From Euleptes europaea (taxonomy: Eukaryota > Chordata > Lepidosauria > Squamata > Sphaerodactylidae), in contig NC_079323.1 in the NCBI RefSeq assembly GCF_029931775.1, positions 965,001 through 1,029,000 of the forward strand: a DNA stretch of 64,000 nt, given 5' to 3'. The notes below the pieces were generated by a model that worked only from the letters and a program-made list of their open reading frames with translations, was not told where the DNA came from and ran no database searches. The position numbers were made by a program, and so were the translations under genes. Below, piece after piece: positions 33,401-48,400 of the stretch. How positions within the stretch are numbered: position 1 is the first letter of the stretch; every line of letters starts with the position of its first letter.

Positions 33401-36400
33401 CTGGCACACCAAGCCTGGTTGGAGAAGAGGAACGGATGTCCCAGGGCAGGCCCCCACCCCCACCCCCTGGCACAGGCCAGGCCGGGGCTGCTCCCCTGAG
33501 GTACCTGGATGGAGCCATTGTAGGCGATGATCTGGTTCTTCATCTCCTCGCTCCACAGGCCTTTCTCTGTCAGGTCTTTCAGCAAGTGGGGATTAACGAT
33601 CTGGAAGGCCAAAAAAAACATCCCAAGTCAGGCTCACAAGTCACCAGCCTCCACTGGACCAAAGGTTCCTTTAAGTCCTTCCCCACCAGAAACCTCTGGA
33701 TTATGACCACAGCCAAGTGGCTCATCTTAAATCCCACATGCCGGTCAGCAGCCTCACAATGTCCTTCGTCATCAGGGCGAGCATCTTGAATCTGTAACCG
33801 GCCCGTCCCACCAGGAAAAACAACTTCATATTGCTTTATTTGTTTTTATTTATTTAAACATTTATTAGCCGCCTTTCTCCCTTGCAGAACTCAAGGTGCC
33901 TTACGATATAAATAAAGCGATTATTTAAAAAACATGATAAAAACAACATATATAAAACAACAATGATAAACAGCATATAAGATACCACAATTTAAAACCT
34001 CCAATTAGGACTGCCAATAAATAAAAGCTAAATCAGTCAAATGCAGTCCTAAATAAAACTGTCTTCAACTGCTTCCTGAAGATAGAGGGGGCCAGGTGAC
34101 CTCCCTAGGGAGATTCTTCCATAATCGTGGGGCTGCCACTAAAAAGGCCCTCTCTTGTGGGCTCACCAGAAGAGATCCTCACACTGCAGCCCTGACACTG
34201 GGGTTCTCACAATCAGTTTCTCAACAAAACAGCCAGCTAGAAAGATGATCTCGACTTTCTTACCTGGAACTCTCCAGAGAGAACTCTGCGTGTGTAAATG
34301 TTGCTGGTGTAGGGCTCAATAGACTCATTGTTGCCCAAGATCTGAGCGGTGGACGCCGTTGGCATTGGGGCAAGGAGGAGGCTGTTTCTAATGCCATACC
34401 TAGTTCATGCAGAAGCAAGAAGAAACTGGATAGTGAGGAAGCTCAGAAAACTGAGGCCTCACCTTCAGCACTAATTCAGGGAAGTGCAATTCTGAGCAAA
34501 TTTAAAGAATGGAAGATAGGCAAAGAGAGCCAGCATGGTGTAGTGGTTAAGCTCAGTGGTTTGGAGTGGTGGATTCTGATCTGGAGAGCCTGGTTTGATT
34601 CCCCACTCCTCCACATGAGTGGCGGAGGCTAATCCGGTGAACTGGATTTGTTTCCCCACTCCTACACACGAAGCCAGCTGGGTGACCTTGGGCCAGTCAC
34701 ATTCTCTAAGCCCCACCTACCTCACAGGGTGTCTGTTGTAGGGAGGGGAAGGGAAGGTGATTGTAAGCCGGTTTGAGTATCCCTTAAGCGTTAGAGAAAG
34801 TCGGCATATAAAAACCAATTCTTATTCTTCTTCCCACGTTTTGCACAAAACCTTTTTATGCAACCATGTATTTTTATAAAAAACACATTACTCAACTGCA
34901 CAACACACAAAACCACACGTTAACAAAACATAACAAACGGGGGGGGGGGAGTCCCCAAAGGCAAATGCAAACTTTCCAGATTTCATCTTTTTGCCGTATT
35001 CTGGGCCAGAATCTGTTCCCCAAAGTGCATTTTTTAGCAGCTGCAAATCACCTGGGCTCTCTTGCAGCAGCAGAAATACCCACCAACACAAAGGAGCTCC
35101 CTGAATTCCACCCCACCCCCTGCCCCAGATAATTGGCTGCTCAGATGCTTGGAGCCTTAGCTTTAGCACTTGGGCACATTTACGGTGACATGTCCAGTGT
35201 ACGTGTGTTTCCGACAGGATGTGGTAAAAACACAGCCCTGTGAGGTAGGCCAGGCTGGGACAGACACACTAGGTCATCCTAGTCTGGTCTCCAATCACTG
35301 TACCACACTGGATCCCATTTATGTCAATGGGATTGCGCAGAGGAATTTTCCCGCACGTTGTGCCTCAAGTCATAAGCTGCTATTGTAATACCCTCAAGCT
35401 CACTACAAAAATGTCCTTTGGTGAAATCTCTCACCTCCCTCCGTGTGCAGCTCCGTACCCTCTGTGCCTGCCCTCTCCCTGCTATCACACACACTGAACC
35501 ACACTGAACTTACTCACTTTGCAATCTTTTCCTTTAAAGCTTTCCAGTCCCAGAGGTCAGTGGGGGTGACGTTCCACATGTCGTACTGAAGGATCTAAAG
35601 ACACAGGAAAGGCAGAAACAGGTCAGACCCAACAGGCCACAGAGCTGAGCACCACGGAGCCTGCCTCATACCATAACAAAGCCCACAGAATTGGGGGGGA
35701 CACCCCACAGAACGGCAGGCTCCTTTGGGGCAAAGACTTCTTGCTGTGGGTATTAAAGGACAAAAAGTTTCTCCAAAGATAACCATGATTAGATCAAATA
35801 GCATTCCAAACATTTTGAGAGAGTATAAATCCAATAACATTTACTTATTAATTTAAAACATTGTTATGCTGTCTTTCCATCCAGAGTCCACAAGGTGGCA
35901 AACATTAAAATATATAGAATATTTTTTAAATTATAAAATTCAATTAAAAAGTAGTTGGTTTTTATACGCCGATTTTCTCGACCTTTTAAGGAGAATCAAA
36001 AGTGGCTAACAATCGCCTTCCCTTCCCCTCCCCACAACAGACACCCTGTGAGGTAGTTGAGGCTGAGAGAGCTCTAAGAGAACTGAGACTGGGCCAAGGT
36101 CACCCAGCTGGCTTCATATGGAGGAGTGGGGAATCAAATCTAGTTCACCAGATTAGCATCCACCGCTCATATGGAGGAGTGGGGAATCAAACCCATTCGC
36201 CAGAGTCCCCCACTCTTAACCACTACGCCTCGCTGGCTTTCTCGGGTTGCCACCCGCCTAGCCACGATGCCCACGAGGGTGTCCTTCAGCATAAAACCAT
36301 TTTCAACTTGCACCACTTACGCCTTTGCTGACAGGGGAGCCCTCGTAGGTCTCGTAAGGCCCGTGTTCTTTGGCCAGTTCACAGCTGGCTTCCAGGGCAC

Positions 36401-39400
36401 CGTAGTAGATGGTCTCAAAGATCTGCTGGTTGAGCAGCTGGGCCTCCGGGCTTTCGAAAGGGAACCTCATGAGGATAAAAGCGTCCGCCAGGCCCTGCAC
36501 CCCAATGCCGATCGGCCGGTGGCGCCTGTTGGAGAGCTCCGCCTACGAGACATTGAGGGAGGAAGCAGGGATAATCATGCGAAACCCCGTGGTTCTGATT
36601 GCAGGCACCCCCCCCCCAAAGACAGGTTACCCTTCTAGTATTCGATAATGCATTTTAATTCTGATTTATCTTGGCCCAAATTCCTGCTTCCCCAGCAACC
36701 CTGGACCTTTCGCACAATGCTTGGTTCAGTCCCCAAGGGGAGCTTTCACAAATTCTGAATAATGCACTTCCAATCCACTTTGCGACTGAATTTTACTGTG
36801 TGGAATGGCAAAATTCACTTGCAAACCATCACTGAAGTACATTGGAAGTTAACTGAAATTGAACACAAATGCACACATGAAGCTGCCTTAAACTGAATCA
36901 GACCCTTGGTCCATCAAAGTCAGTACTGTCTACTCAGACCGGCAACGGCTCCCCAGGGTCTCAGGCTGAGGTCTTAGAATCATAGAGTTGGAAGGGACCA
37001 CCAGGGCCAACAAGTCCAACCCCCTGCACAATGCAGGAAATTCACAGCTACATCCCCCCTTCACACCCCTAGTGACCAGAAGATGGCCGATGCCCTCCCT
37101 CTCATCATCTGCCTATGGTCTTTCACATCACCTACTTGCCTGGTCCCTTTAACTGGAGATGCCGTGGATTGAACCTGGGACCTTCTGTATGCCAAGCAGA
37201 GGCTCTACCCCTGAGCTACGGCCCCTCCTCTTAATGCATTATTCAGAACGTCTGAAAGTGCTTTACAACTGAAATTATGTCACCTTTGAAGTGGGAAGCT
37301 TTCTGTCTGCAGCATTTCTTTATTAGATTTATACCCCGCTGTCTTTCCTGGCCAAGCCATCACACCAGCCAGCATTTAGCAGTGATTGTTAACTTTTCAA
37401 AACAAGAGCGGCAGCTGTCAGGTCCGTGCTACCTACTGGAATACAGGCTCATGACATATGCAGGCCAGGGGCTGCTTCTCAAGGTCTGATTCTTATGCTC
37501 ATAAATCTTGTGTACAATTTCGGTTCCTCTGATTATCTCAGACGTTTGATGTTATGGCTTCTCTCCCTGGGAATCGATATCTCAAAGTAACTTCACTGTT
37601 TTGCTTTCCCTGCCTTGAATGCTTTTAACCTGTACCTCGCATACCAAAAGTCATTAGCAGCTCTACCTGCGTGTTATCCAGTCAGCTTCTTCTAATCTGT
37701 CTTTTTGCTCCTAATAAAGTAGTATTGCTTAGAATCACCTGCCTGGGTGTGTGTGCTTTTTGGGATGCTAGGGACAGACGCCTGAGTTTGACATTAGGCT
37801 GCTAATCCCTATTCTCAAATATTCTCAAACCTTTGGACTGGGGGTCGTGTTCCCTTCCAACGCTATGGCGGGGGCATCAGAGGAGGACCTCCGACAGTTG
37901 CTCCTGAGGGAGGCACGACTTGCCCAGAAAGACATCGAGTGGCTCGCCGGGCTGGTAACCGTGCAATGTGCCCAGATGGCGGCTGACCAGCTGCTCCTGA
38001 GGGACCTCGACCAAGAGGGAGCCAAGCGGCTCAATGGGCCCAAGGGGAGGTTAGATGCCTCGCCCTTCTCCTGGAAGAGGCACAGCTCGCCCAGGAGGAC
38101 GTGGAGCGGCTCGCCAGGTTAGTAGCCGCGCACTGTGCCCATGAGAAGGACAACGAGACCAAGCAGCACACCGGGGAGGAGACCGCGCGGATCACCACAG
38201 AGGAAGCCGACCGGTGCACAAGGGAGGAGTCCGGGGGACTCGCCGAGCAGGAGCTCCAGCCGCTCATCGTCGAGGAGTTCAGTCGGGCCACGGGGGTTCC
38301 CCAACCAACCAAGGCAGATGCCGTCGGGGAAACACGTCCAGACCGTCCGCGGAACGGGAGTGCCGAACCGCCAGTGTGAGAGGACACTCGAGGAGCCGGA
38401 CTCTGAGACCAGGGAGTCACAGGTTTCACTGCTCCACCTTGGAAGCCCCTGGAGGGGTTGCCTTCCACCGTGAGCACCAGGCGGAGGCGCAAGGCAAGAT
38501 CCAGTGCTCAAGAGGGCTTTTAGGACAATCAGTTTGACACGGGGCAAGGGAGTTCGGAAGTTGCGGAGGCAGTTGACGAGGTCAACCGGCGTCTTCATCA
38601 CCAGTACCAGGAGCTGCTCAAACAGGAAGCTGTGATGAGGGGCGCCCGCCCCCCAACCTCCACCGCCAGCTCTATTGAGGGTGTTGCAAGCCTCATTTGA
38701 TGGTTCAGGGGGAAAGCTCTCCTAGTTTTTGCTATAAGTAGACAGCTTCATGACCCCTTGACCGCCCCCCCCCAACTGCATTGATTGGAAGGACTGAAAC
38801 CAGAATGCTCTTTGTTTTCACACAGAGAAACCAGGAGAGCAGCAGTTTGCACCGAGGTCATCCGCTTAGCCACGCTGGCCTCCTGTAGCCCAGTAGGCAA
38901 TTCCTCAGCCCCAGAGATTGATGTTCCCCCGTCCTGACCCACCAACAACGGAGCCCCTTCTTCCTACCTCTGGCACAGGGTAGTAATTGATGTCAATTAT
39001 CTTATTCAGGTTTCGGACGATGACTCCAGTGACCTCCGCCAGCTTCTTGAAGTCGTACGTGTGTTCTGGGGTGACGTACATATTCAGGGCCAGGGAGGCC
39101 AAGTTACAAACCGCAACCTGGAAAGTGCAGAGGAGGGGGGAACAAAACTCAATGGCAAAAGCAAGAAGGTTCATACAGAGCATGTGACCTACTGAAAATT
39201 TGGGGGCGGGGGTCAATTTTCCTCTGAAAATAATTTTTGATCTTAATCAACTGGGGGGGTGGGGGAACGTGGCAACTATCAATGTCATATTAAAATCCAC
39301 CCCTGCTAAAAGAAACCTAAAATTATCCGATTCATCCATCTCTCTCTTGTCACATTCAGCAGTTCACAGCTGAATAGAGAATGTGGAAGAGTGTCTATTT

Positions 39401-42400
39401 GACCAGTCTGTATTTAAAGCTAGATTTGAGTCCAGCAGCACCTTAAAGGGTGTGTGTGCGTGCCACCAAGTCACAGCTGCCTTATGGCAACCCCTTAGGG
39501 TTTTCAAGGCAAGACACATTTAGAGGTGGTTTGCCATCACCTGCCTCCACGTGGGCTGCGAGAGTTCTGAGAGAACTCTGACTGGCCAAGGGTCACCCAG
39601 CAGGCTTCATGTGGTGGAGTGGGGAATCAAACCCGGTTCTCCAGATTAGAATCCACTAATCTTAACTACTACACCACGCTAGCTCTCAGCACCTTAAAGA
39701 ACAAACAAGATTTTCAGGAGATGAGCTTTCAACAGTCAAAGCTTCCTTTGTACCAAATGAAGGGAGCTCGGACTCTCAAAAGCTCAGACCCTGGAAATCT
39801 CAGTCGCTAAGATGCTCCCGGACTCAAATCAAGTTCTTCTACAGCTGATCAACATGGCCGCCTCCTGAAACAGTCTGCATTTAATCATGATTCAAATCTG
39901 CCTCTCCCCACCCACCGAGCCTACCTCGTCCTTGCTGGTGTACTCCACAATTTCCGTGCAGAGATTGCTGCACTTGATGGTCCCCAGGTTTTGCTGATTG
40001 CTCTTCCTGTTGCAGGAGTCCTTGTAGAGCATGTAAGGGGTTCCCGTCTCCGTCTGGGACTCTATGATGGCATACCAGAGCTGCTGGGCCTTCACCACCT
40101 TGCGCACACGCCCCCGCTTCTCATAGCTGCAACACAAAGGGGAGGCATGGCAGCGCCGTCTCTGGAAAGGAGGCCCAAGGGCTCCTTGTTCCCATTGGCA
40201 AAACTGGGGGCACACGAAACCATGACTGGCATTCTCTGCTCAGAAGGAAGAATGGGCAGGTGTGCCAAAACACATCTCAAGGGGACTGGCCGACAGTCAG
40301 CAGAGGCAATGCTCACCGACACTTCAAACGTATTTGTGTCTACAGTGGCTTCCGAACTACCCGTCCAGTATACAAGTGCTAAGGATCCTGTTACAGATTC
40401 CTTACAGATCCTTGGGGGAAGGGTCACAGCTAGAACTGATTTAAGCTTGTAGTGCAGACAGGCTCTTAAGATCTGGGGACTGGGTCCAGATCCAGTTCAT
40501 CAAACGCCTCCCGTACCCACTTCCTGCAAGCCAGCATAACTAGAAAATGCCATAGCCCATTCCCCATTAAGTTCTCTATCAGCTCCAATTTAACAGGCTG
40601 CAATTACCCATCAGAAGATATGGAGCGAAAAGGAGGGTCTTTTTCAAAGTTAACGGCAGGCATCTGTCAGGGGTCATTTAAATTTAGCGGAGTGGCAGAG
40701 AGTCCACTTTTCAAACTTTATTCCTGGCCTTAAAATAGTCCATCGGGAACCTGGCCTGTTTTCTCATACCTTTCGTAGAGTTTCTCGAACTCCTCTCCCC
40801 ACACTTCATCTAGGCCTGGGCATTCATTTGGACACAACAGAGACCAGTCCTATAAAAGAAGGATTGAAGCTCAGCAAGAGGAGGCCCTCAGGACTCCGTC
40901 CGTGTCCCAGAGCACAGGATGAAGCTTACCAAGGACCTCCTGTCTTCAACAAGGAGCACTTCCTGTTCATCTGTTAGCATCAGGGACCAAAATGGGCAAA
41001 GGACACAATTCCCCCACAGGATTTCATGAAACACCAGGTCACTGAACATGCAGAGCAATTCTATCCCACTACTGTTCCTTTACAACTATAATGTTACTCA
41101 TAATATTACACTGTGCAATCTGCCTAGATTCCCAGAGAGGCGGACTATAAATAATGTAAATAAATCCATAAGCATCAGACTCTGGAGAATTCTTTGACTG
41201 GAATTTCATCTGGATCTGAGAGGTGGCTTACCTCCAAAGAAGGTCCATGCATTAAGCACCTTGAGGACAGACATAAGGAGGGCTGGGTGACTGAATTTCC
41301 AACAAGATCATCACATGAACACATACATGAACACATGAAGCTGCCTTATCTTGAATCAGACCCTCAGTCCATCAAAGTCAGTATTGTCTACTCAGACCGG
41401 CAGCAGCTCTCCAATGTCTCAGGCAGAAAAGGGTTTTTCACATCACCTAGTCCCTTTAGCTGGAGATGCCGGGGATCGAACCTGGGACCCTCTGCATGCC
41501 AAGCAGATGCTCTACCACTGAGCCACAGCCCCTCCATCATCAGATTCTAACTGTTCAGCCCATACACTGTACTGGCACTGAATTGATACACGAATGATTG
41601 AAAAATGCATCTCAAATCCAGGACTGTTTTACACTAAGGATTTTAAAACCACAGGTCCGTAATTTCCTTAGAAATAAGGAATAGTGAAAAGTTCATCAGC
41701 ATTATCCCATAACTCATGGCCTACGGCATCCAGGTTGTGAATTTATCTCAACAGAAAAGCTGCCACTCGGACCTTGCAATTCCATGGCTTTGAAGACAGA
41801 CCTGCCTGAAACTCCATACTAAAGAAGCCCACTCTTGGCATGTTCCTGTAGCAAAAGCTCAGTTCCCCACCTGGTTGGTCTCCACGCGTTTCATGAAAAG
41901 ATCTGGAATCCAGAGGGCAAAGAAGAGGTCCCGGGCCCGCTGCTCCTCCTTCCCGGTGTTTTTCTTCAGGTCAAGGAAGTCAAAGATGTCAAAATGCCAG
42001 GGCTCCAGGTAGATGGCAAAGGCCCCCGGTCTCTGGCAAAGGAAGCCAGAATCAGAACGGCAGCCACAAGGAGCTGAACTGGAAAATCTCTCACTGCCCC
42101 TGGCTGCAGATTGCCTCACAGAAAGAAGTGTTAAGTTGTCTTCACAACACGGCAAAAAACCCTTCTACCTGGGTAAGATTTCTCACCCCCTTCTGAAATG
42201 TAATTTACGAAGAAGATTCCCAGGCCTTCGTTCTAGCAGGAACACCCAAACACTCCCATGTGTTCCCCAGCATCCAAATGCAGCTGCTCAAACTGCCCAT
42301 GCTGGAGGTGCCCCAAACTTTCAGAAGCTCTTTGGAGGGTTATGGGGAAAGGGGAGAGCCTCCCTACCTATGAATGAAGCCAGCATACCTTGTTGCCTCC

Positions 42401-45400
42401 CTGGTCCACGTAGCGAGCAGTGTTGTTGTACACCCTCAGCATCGGCACGAGACCATTTGAGTTCCCGTTGGTCTGAAAGAAAGAGACTACTGAGGCCCAG
42501 CACATTTATAACTCTTACCAAGGCAGGGGCCCAAACCCTCGCCAAAAAGACCGTCTCCTTTCTGACTCAGTGCCTGCTTCAAATACAACGAGTTACAGCA
42601 GAAGCAGCTAAACGCTCTGAAAAGCTGCAATCGGCTTTGGCGCCGACTACCCAGCAGTGAACTCACCCCAGCGATGTAGCTGCCGGTGGCTCGAATGCAG
42701 CTCACTGCAACGCCAATTCCCCCAGCAGACTTGGAGATGAGCGCACAGTGCTTCAGCGTGTCGTAGATCCCTTCGATGCTGTCATCCTTCATGCACAGCA
42801 GGAAACAGCTGAATGGAAAAGGGACCCGAGGATTATAGGCCGAAGGGCAGGAGAGACAGATCCCGAGCGGGTGTTCAAAGCCAGAAACAAAAACCGGAGA
42901 GCAAGCAGCATTTGCACAGGAACAAAAAAACAGAACACGGCCGCTCCTTGAAAATTTAGATTTTCCAAACAAGGCAATCCTACTTCCAGTAATTAGTAAC
43001 TGCTTGCATGCCTCATTAGCAGCATAACGTTTTGGTCGGACTGTTTTAATGTTAATATTTATGACTATTTTACAAAACAGATAGTAACGGCCTTTGGCCG
43101 CAAACAATAAACTTTATCATGTTGTATTTCAATTTTCTGTGAGAAGCTCAACCAGTTACTTCTGTCTTAACTTACCCGTACCCCCTCCCCCAAATTAGGA
43201 CAACCAGTAAGGAAAAGAGAACCTGGTTCACAGCGCGCCGCAGGCAAATGGCCCCAGCTAGTCAGCCATGATAGCGTTTTGCCACAATGCTGCCTTCTGA
43301 AAACCCCTTCGGGGAAGAAGGGCCGGTCAGCGAAGTTCAGACAAAACCAGGGGAAGCTTCTCCACCACGGTTTCTTCCCACGCTACCTGGACAGCTGGGG
43401 ACGGTTGGTGCCGGCGTTGAAGAGAGTGGGAGAGGCGTGAGTGAACCACTTCTCCGACAGGAGGTTGTACGTTTCAATGGCAGCATCAATGTCGTTCTTG
43501 TGGATTCCCACCGACACCCTCATCAGCATGTGCTGGGGCCGCTCAGCCACTGGACACCAGAAAGGAGGAGGAAATGGAAGCAGAGGCGGGTCACCTCTTG
43601 CCAGGGAGACCTTTCTCAAGAACAGACTCTGCACCATCACGGCAGCTTGGCCCGATTCATTTTGTCAGATCCAGATACCAACATGCACCATCCCCGCTTA
43701 CCCTGTTCTGTCCCTAGAATCACAGAGTTGGAAGGGGCCATACAGGCCATCTAGACCAACCCCCTGCTCAATGCAGGATCAGCCTAGAGCATCCCTGACA
43801 TGTGTTTGTTCAGCCTCTGTTTAAAGACTGCCAGAAAGGGGGAGGCTCACCGCCTCCCTGGGGAGCTGATTCCACTGTCGAACAACTCTTACTGTAAAAA
43901 AAAAAAAATCCCCAATATCCAGCCGGTACCTTTTCACCTGCAATTTAAACCCATTCTTGCGAGTCCTCTCCTCTGCAGCCAACAGGAACAGCTCCCTGCC
44001 CTACTCTAAGTGACAGCCCTTCCAATACTTAAGGAGAGCAGTCGTTTCCCCTCTCAACCTCCTCTTCTCCAGACTAAACATTCCCTAGACCTGTAGAGCT
44101 TCAAGCACATCAGGAGGTAAGAGCAGAAGCTCAGAATCAGGAACCTCAGATTTCAAAATGCCTCATTTACCAGATCACAAGAGAACCGCTGCTGTATCAA
44201 TTAAAATGCTCTGTCACTGAGGCACAGATGGCCCCATCCCCAAAGATCAGCACATGTTTTTAGAGACCAGACCCCCTGTCAGTAGCAAACCCAGACATTT
44301 ACAACCAACCCAACCAATTCCTCAAGTCAACAAGTCAAGCCCCCTTAAGCCCTCCCTGCTACAAAGTCAGGACTGAGGAAACGACCAGTCCATGCTTACC
44401 TTTGGAATTTATCTTCAGTAGGTACGAGCGCTCCAGAGTCTGCACAACAGAGAGGAAAAACACATATCCATTAGCCACAGCACACTAGAATGATCACACA
44501 GCATTCTTAAAAGGCTGTCTGGACTCTCCCTGGAGAGCCAGCATGATGTAGTGGTTAGAAGCGGTGGAATCTGGAGAACTGGGTCGTCCCATTCCCCTCC
44601 CTCCTCAGAGAAACATTGTGAACTTTGCATTGTTTCTCTATGGAGGTGGGGTGACCGTTGTTCGCATATAACATGGAGCTGTGTTCAGCACTGGAGCACA
44701 TATAACATAGCTCAACCAATGTGTAATGTCACATCATCAAAGGCAGGTGCATATGATCCAAGGACAGTCACTAGCCGATCTCAAGGATCCAAGCAAGGAC
44801 TCCGAAGCACATATTGGACTTCTCTGCTGCCTGCCGGGAGGCAGTGACAGAGGCAAGGTTTTTGCAGCTATGCTGAAGGATTTCCTTGCAAGTAAAAAAA
44901 GTAGGACACCCTGCTGCCACAGGGACTGAGTGGTCAAAAGGTTCCACTAGAGGGAGTGATGAGCATCAAGTGGGCACTCAGGCCACAGAAGGTGTGAAGG
45001 AAGGTTTGAAACTAACAGGACTCTCATGCCCAATCTTGCTTTTTCTAACCCCATTCCTCCGTCACACCAACAGATATAGTAACTGCATATTCTCTGTCTG
45101 GGGCTCCTACAGGGAAAAGAGCTGCTCCAGCTGTCACTCTCCAAGGTCAGCTCTTTACCTTAAAGCCGAAGTAATTGTAGGAGAAGTCCCGATCATAAAT
45201 GATAGCTGAGTTCAGCCGCTGGGGAAAGAAAGAGCTTACAGTTAGATTCAGCATCGAGACCAAGACAACGCTGCAGTCTCTGTGTCTAAAACAAAAACTA
45301 GAAGTCCGCCTGATGTTCAGTGATCTGGACTCTATGTATTTTGGGAATCAAACTTGACACCCAATGAGAAACAAGAGACAAAGTGTTTTTCCTTTCATAT

Positions 45401-48400
45401 ATATCTGAGTAAGTCTGATTGCCATGCTACCTACAAAACTGAAAGACAAAATATACTTAAAGTTGTATCTTTCAATGGGCAATAATCTGAATGCAGGTGT
45501 CTGAAATAGTTGCGCATAAGGAGAAAGAAAGTGCAACCAGGCCCTTCTGAGGAGCGAGCAAGATAAGAATCTGTTTTCGAGAGGCCACCTATTCTGAACG
45601 CACAGAACTTCCACCACAACCCTGTTTCTAGGGCATGCTTTCACAAACACACACATATGTTAACACCATCTCATTCTACAGTACTTGACCCTGCCTCAAA
45701 AACACCAGGCTGATGCCTGAGTTTGCACTATTCTAAGTTTTTGCTTCTCATTGGCTGTTCCGTTTTTGCGAAATATGTTCAAAAGATTCTTCTTCCGCTA
45801 TCTCCATCAAAGCACTACGTACATCTTTGTTGGCCAATACGATGTCTAACGTTTCCTTGGAGATCATTGGAGAATGTTTGCCGTTATTGGGGTTCACATA
45901 GTTGTACAGATCTTCCATCACATCTAAAAAGGAAGAGATGAAGCGTCAACAAGGGGAGCAGATTTCAAACTGAGAAGTTCCCTGTGCAGATATGAAACAT
46001 GCCCCATACCCTGCCCTTCACATACACACACACACACACACACACACGGCTAGGGCTAGACATGCCGTGATTCATGAGCATTTAGATTAGCTCACTTGTA
46101 CCAAATCAGCGTAAACTAGAGAAGAATATTTTTTAAAAGAGGAGAGATTTGGCTTTCACTCACCACTGAACATCTTCTTAGTTTCTTTGTGCAAGTTGGA
46201 GACGGCAATTCTTGCTGCCAGGATGGCGTAGTCCGGGTACTTGGTGGTCAGCGTGGCTGCTGTCTCTGCAGCCAGGGTGTCCAGCTCCACAGTGGTGACC
46301 CCGCTGTAAAGGCCCTGGATCACTTTCATGGTGATTTGAGCCTGGCCAGGACAGAACATGAGTTACTGATCCTGAGCGACATGAACTGCTCTGGACTGAA
46401 TCAGAGCCTTGGTCCATCAAAGTCAGTATTGTCTACTCAGACCGTCAGTGGCTCTCCAGGGACTCAGGCAGAGGACTTTCACATAACCTACTTGCCTGGT
46501 CCCTTTAACTGGAGATGCCAGGGATTGAACCTGGAACCTTGTGCATGTCGCTTGGTTCTGAGCTGCTGCTTTGTATTGTACTGTATTGCTTTATGTGTCG
46601 CAAATTGCTTTAAGTACCCAAAAAGACCTGATATGAGCCAACAGTCAGGGGGACCAGAAACAGAACTAGGCTCATTTTCAGATCAGATTAAGGCACACCC
46701 TGCGGCTTCTCTGCACCAAATGGAACTTCAAATTTGAAAAATTACTGTGGAGACAAACGCTTCCTTGTCATTAGGAAGAACAAGATCGCCTCTTGATAGC
46801 CAGTGTGGTGTAGTGGTTAAGAACAGCGGACTCTCAGGTGAACCGGGTTGGTTTCCCCACTCCTATACATGAAGCCTGCTGGGTGACCTTGGGCCAGTCA
46901 CAGTTCTCTCTGAACTCTCTCAGCCCCACCTGCCTCACAAGGTGTTTGTTGTGAGGAGAAGGGAAGGCAATTGTAAGCTGGTTTGATTCTTCTTTAAGTG
47001 GTAGAGAAAAAGTGGGGTATGAAAACCAACTCTTCTTCTCTACCATCTTCTTCTAGTATTGGCTTTCACAAGTGGATGAAGAGTGTTTGGTTTGGTCTGG
47101 CATACCCCCAATAACTGCTATGGGCATTCCTCCCTGTTTTTTTTATTGAATTATTTTATAAATAAATAAATAAATACATACATACATACATACATACACA
47201 CACTTAATTTTAAATGCCATTTTAATGTTGAAACGTTTTAATGTTTGCTCCCTTGGGGAGCTTATTTGGGTGGAGAGTTAGCACAGGAATGCTTTAAATA
47301 AATAAAAAACAAATAAGCAAAACTTTCCTGACTCACTAACTGCTTATGTGTCATCATTTATTTAAGTTTCTGCCAAACAATAACAGTTCTTGAAAGAGAA
47401 TAAGAGAAACTTACAGGGTCCACAAAGTCTAAGTTGAGACCGTAGCAGAGTTTCTGGATGCGGGAGGTGATCTTGTCAAACATGACCCGCTCATGGCGGC
47501 CATCTGCCAAAGACAGAGAGAGAAACGTCACCCAATTCTAGGCAAACCCTTGTACCGCCTGAGGAGGGTCTGACTAAAGCCTACTCCAACACCAGAGAAG
47601 ATGAAGCCGTGCGGTCCCCCGAGTAATCCTTGTGTGTCAGGTCAGTTTCACATCCCACTCTGGACCAGCAAAAGGGTTGCTGGTGCCAGTTGGTCTAGAA
47701 AAGTCAGCTCCAGGAATGGCCCCCTTTCCAGCAAAGGGGGGGGGGACTCACACACAGCACAAAGATATTTGGCAAAGGGAGTCTAAAATTGCATACAGGT
47801 AGATTTGAGTCCAAGAGAGCCTTAGAGACGAACAAGATTTTGGGGGCATGAACTTTTGAGAATCAAAGCTTGGTATCTGCTGAAGGGAGCATCGTTGACT
47901 CTTGAAAGCTCACACGCACACCCCAATTGTTGTTCTCCAAGGGGCTAACGGGACTCGAATCTAGCTGTCTTCCTGCAGACCAACCCAGCTGCCCCCCTCA
48001 AACGAAAAGCGTGCAACGATTCCAGAGGGGCAGCCGTGTTATCCTGGGGCAGCAAAACCAAAGAGGGGGGGTGTCTTGTGGCATCTGGAAGCCTGAACAA
48101 GGTTTTAGGCGTGTGTCAGCGTCGTGGGGCAGAGCCGCCGCTCCTGCCTGTCCGTCTTTCTGGTGCCCACGAGCCTCCCGCCGGCTGCTCAAACCCTGCA
48201 GAGGAAGACGGTCCAGCTGTGAGCCAAACCCCGGGGGGGGGGGTCCAAGAGGCCTCCCCTTCTCCCCCCAGCCCCAACTGGGTTGTGTCAACACTCAAAA
48301 GCTCCTTGGACCCCTGAAGCTGCCTGACCCAGGCCCAGAGCCCCCACCCACCCACGGTCCATCCAGGTCAGGCTTGTCTGCTCGGACTGGCAGCGGCTCT

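Noticed and set aside
46021-46047. CA-rich run as possible array or regulatory repeat
   Set aside because: Simple dinucleotide microsatellite; no spacers, so not a CRISPR-like array.
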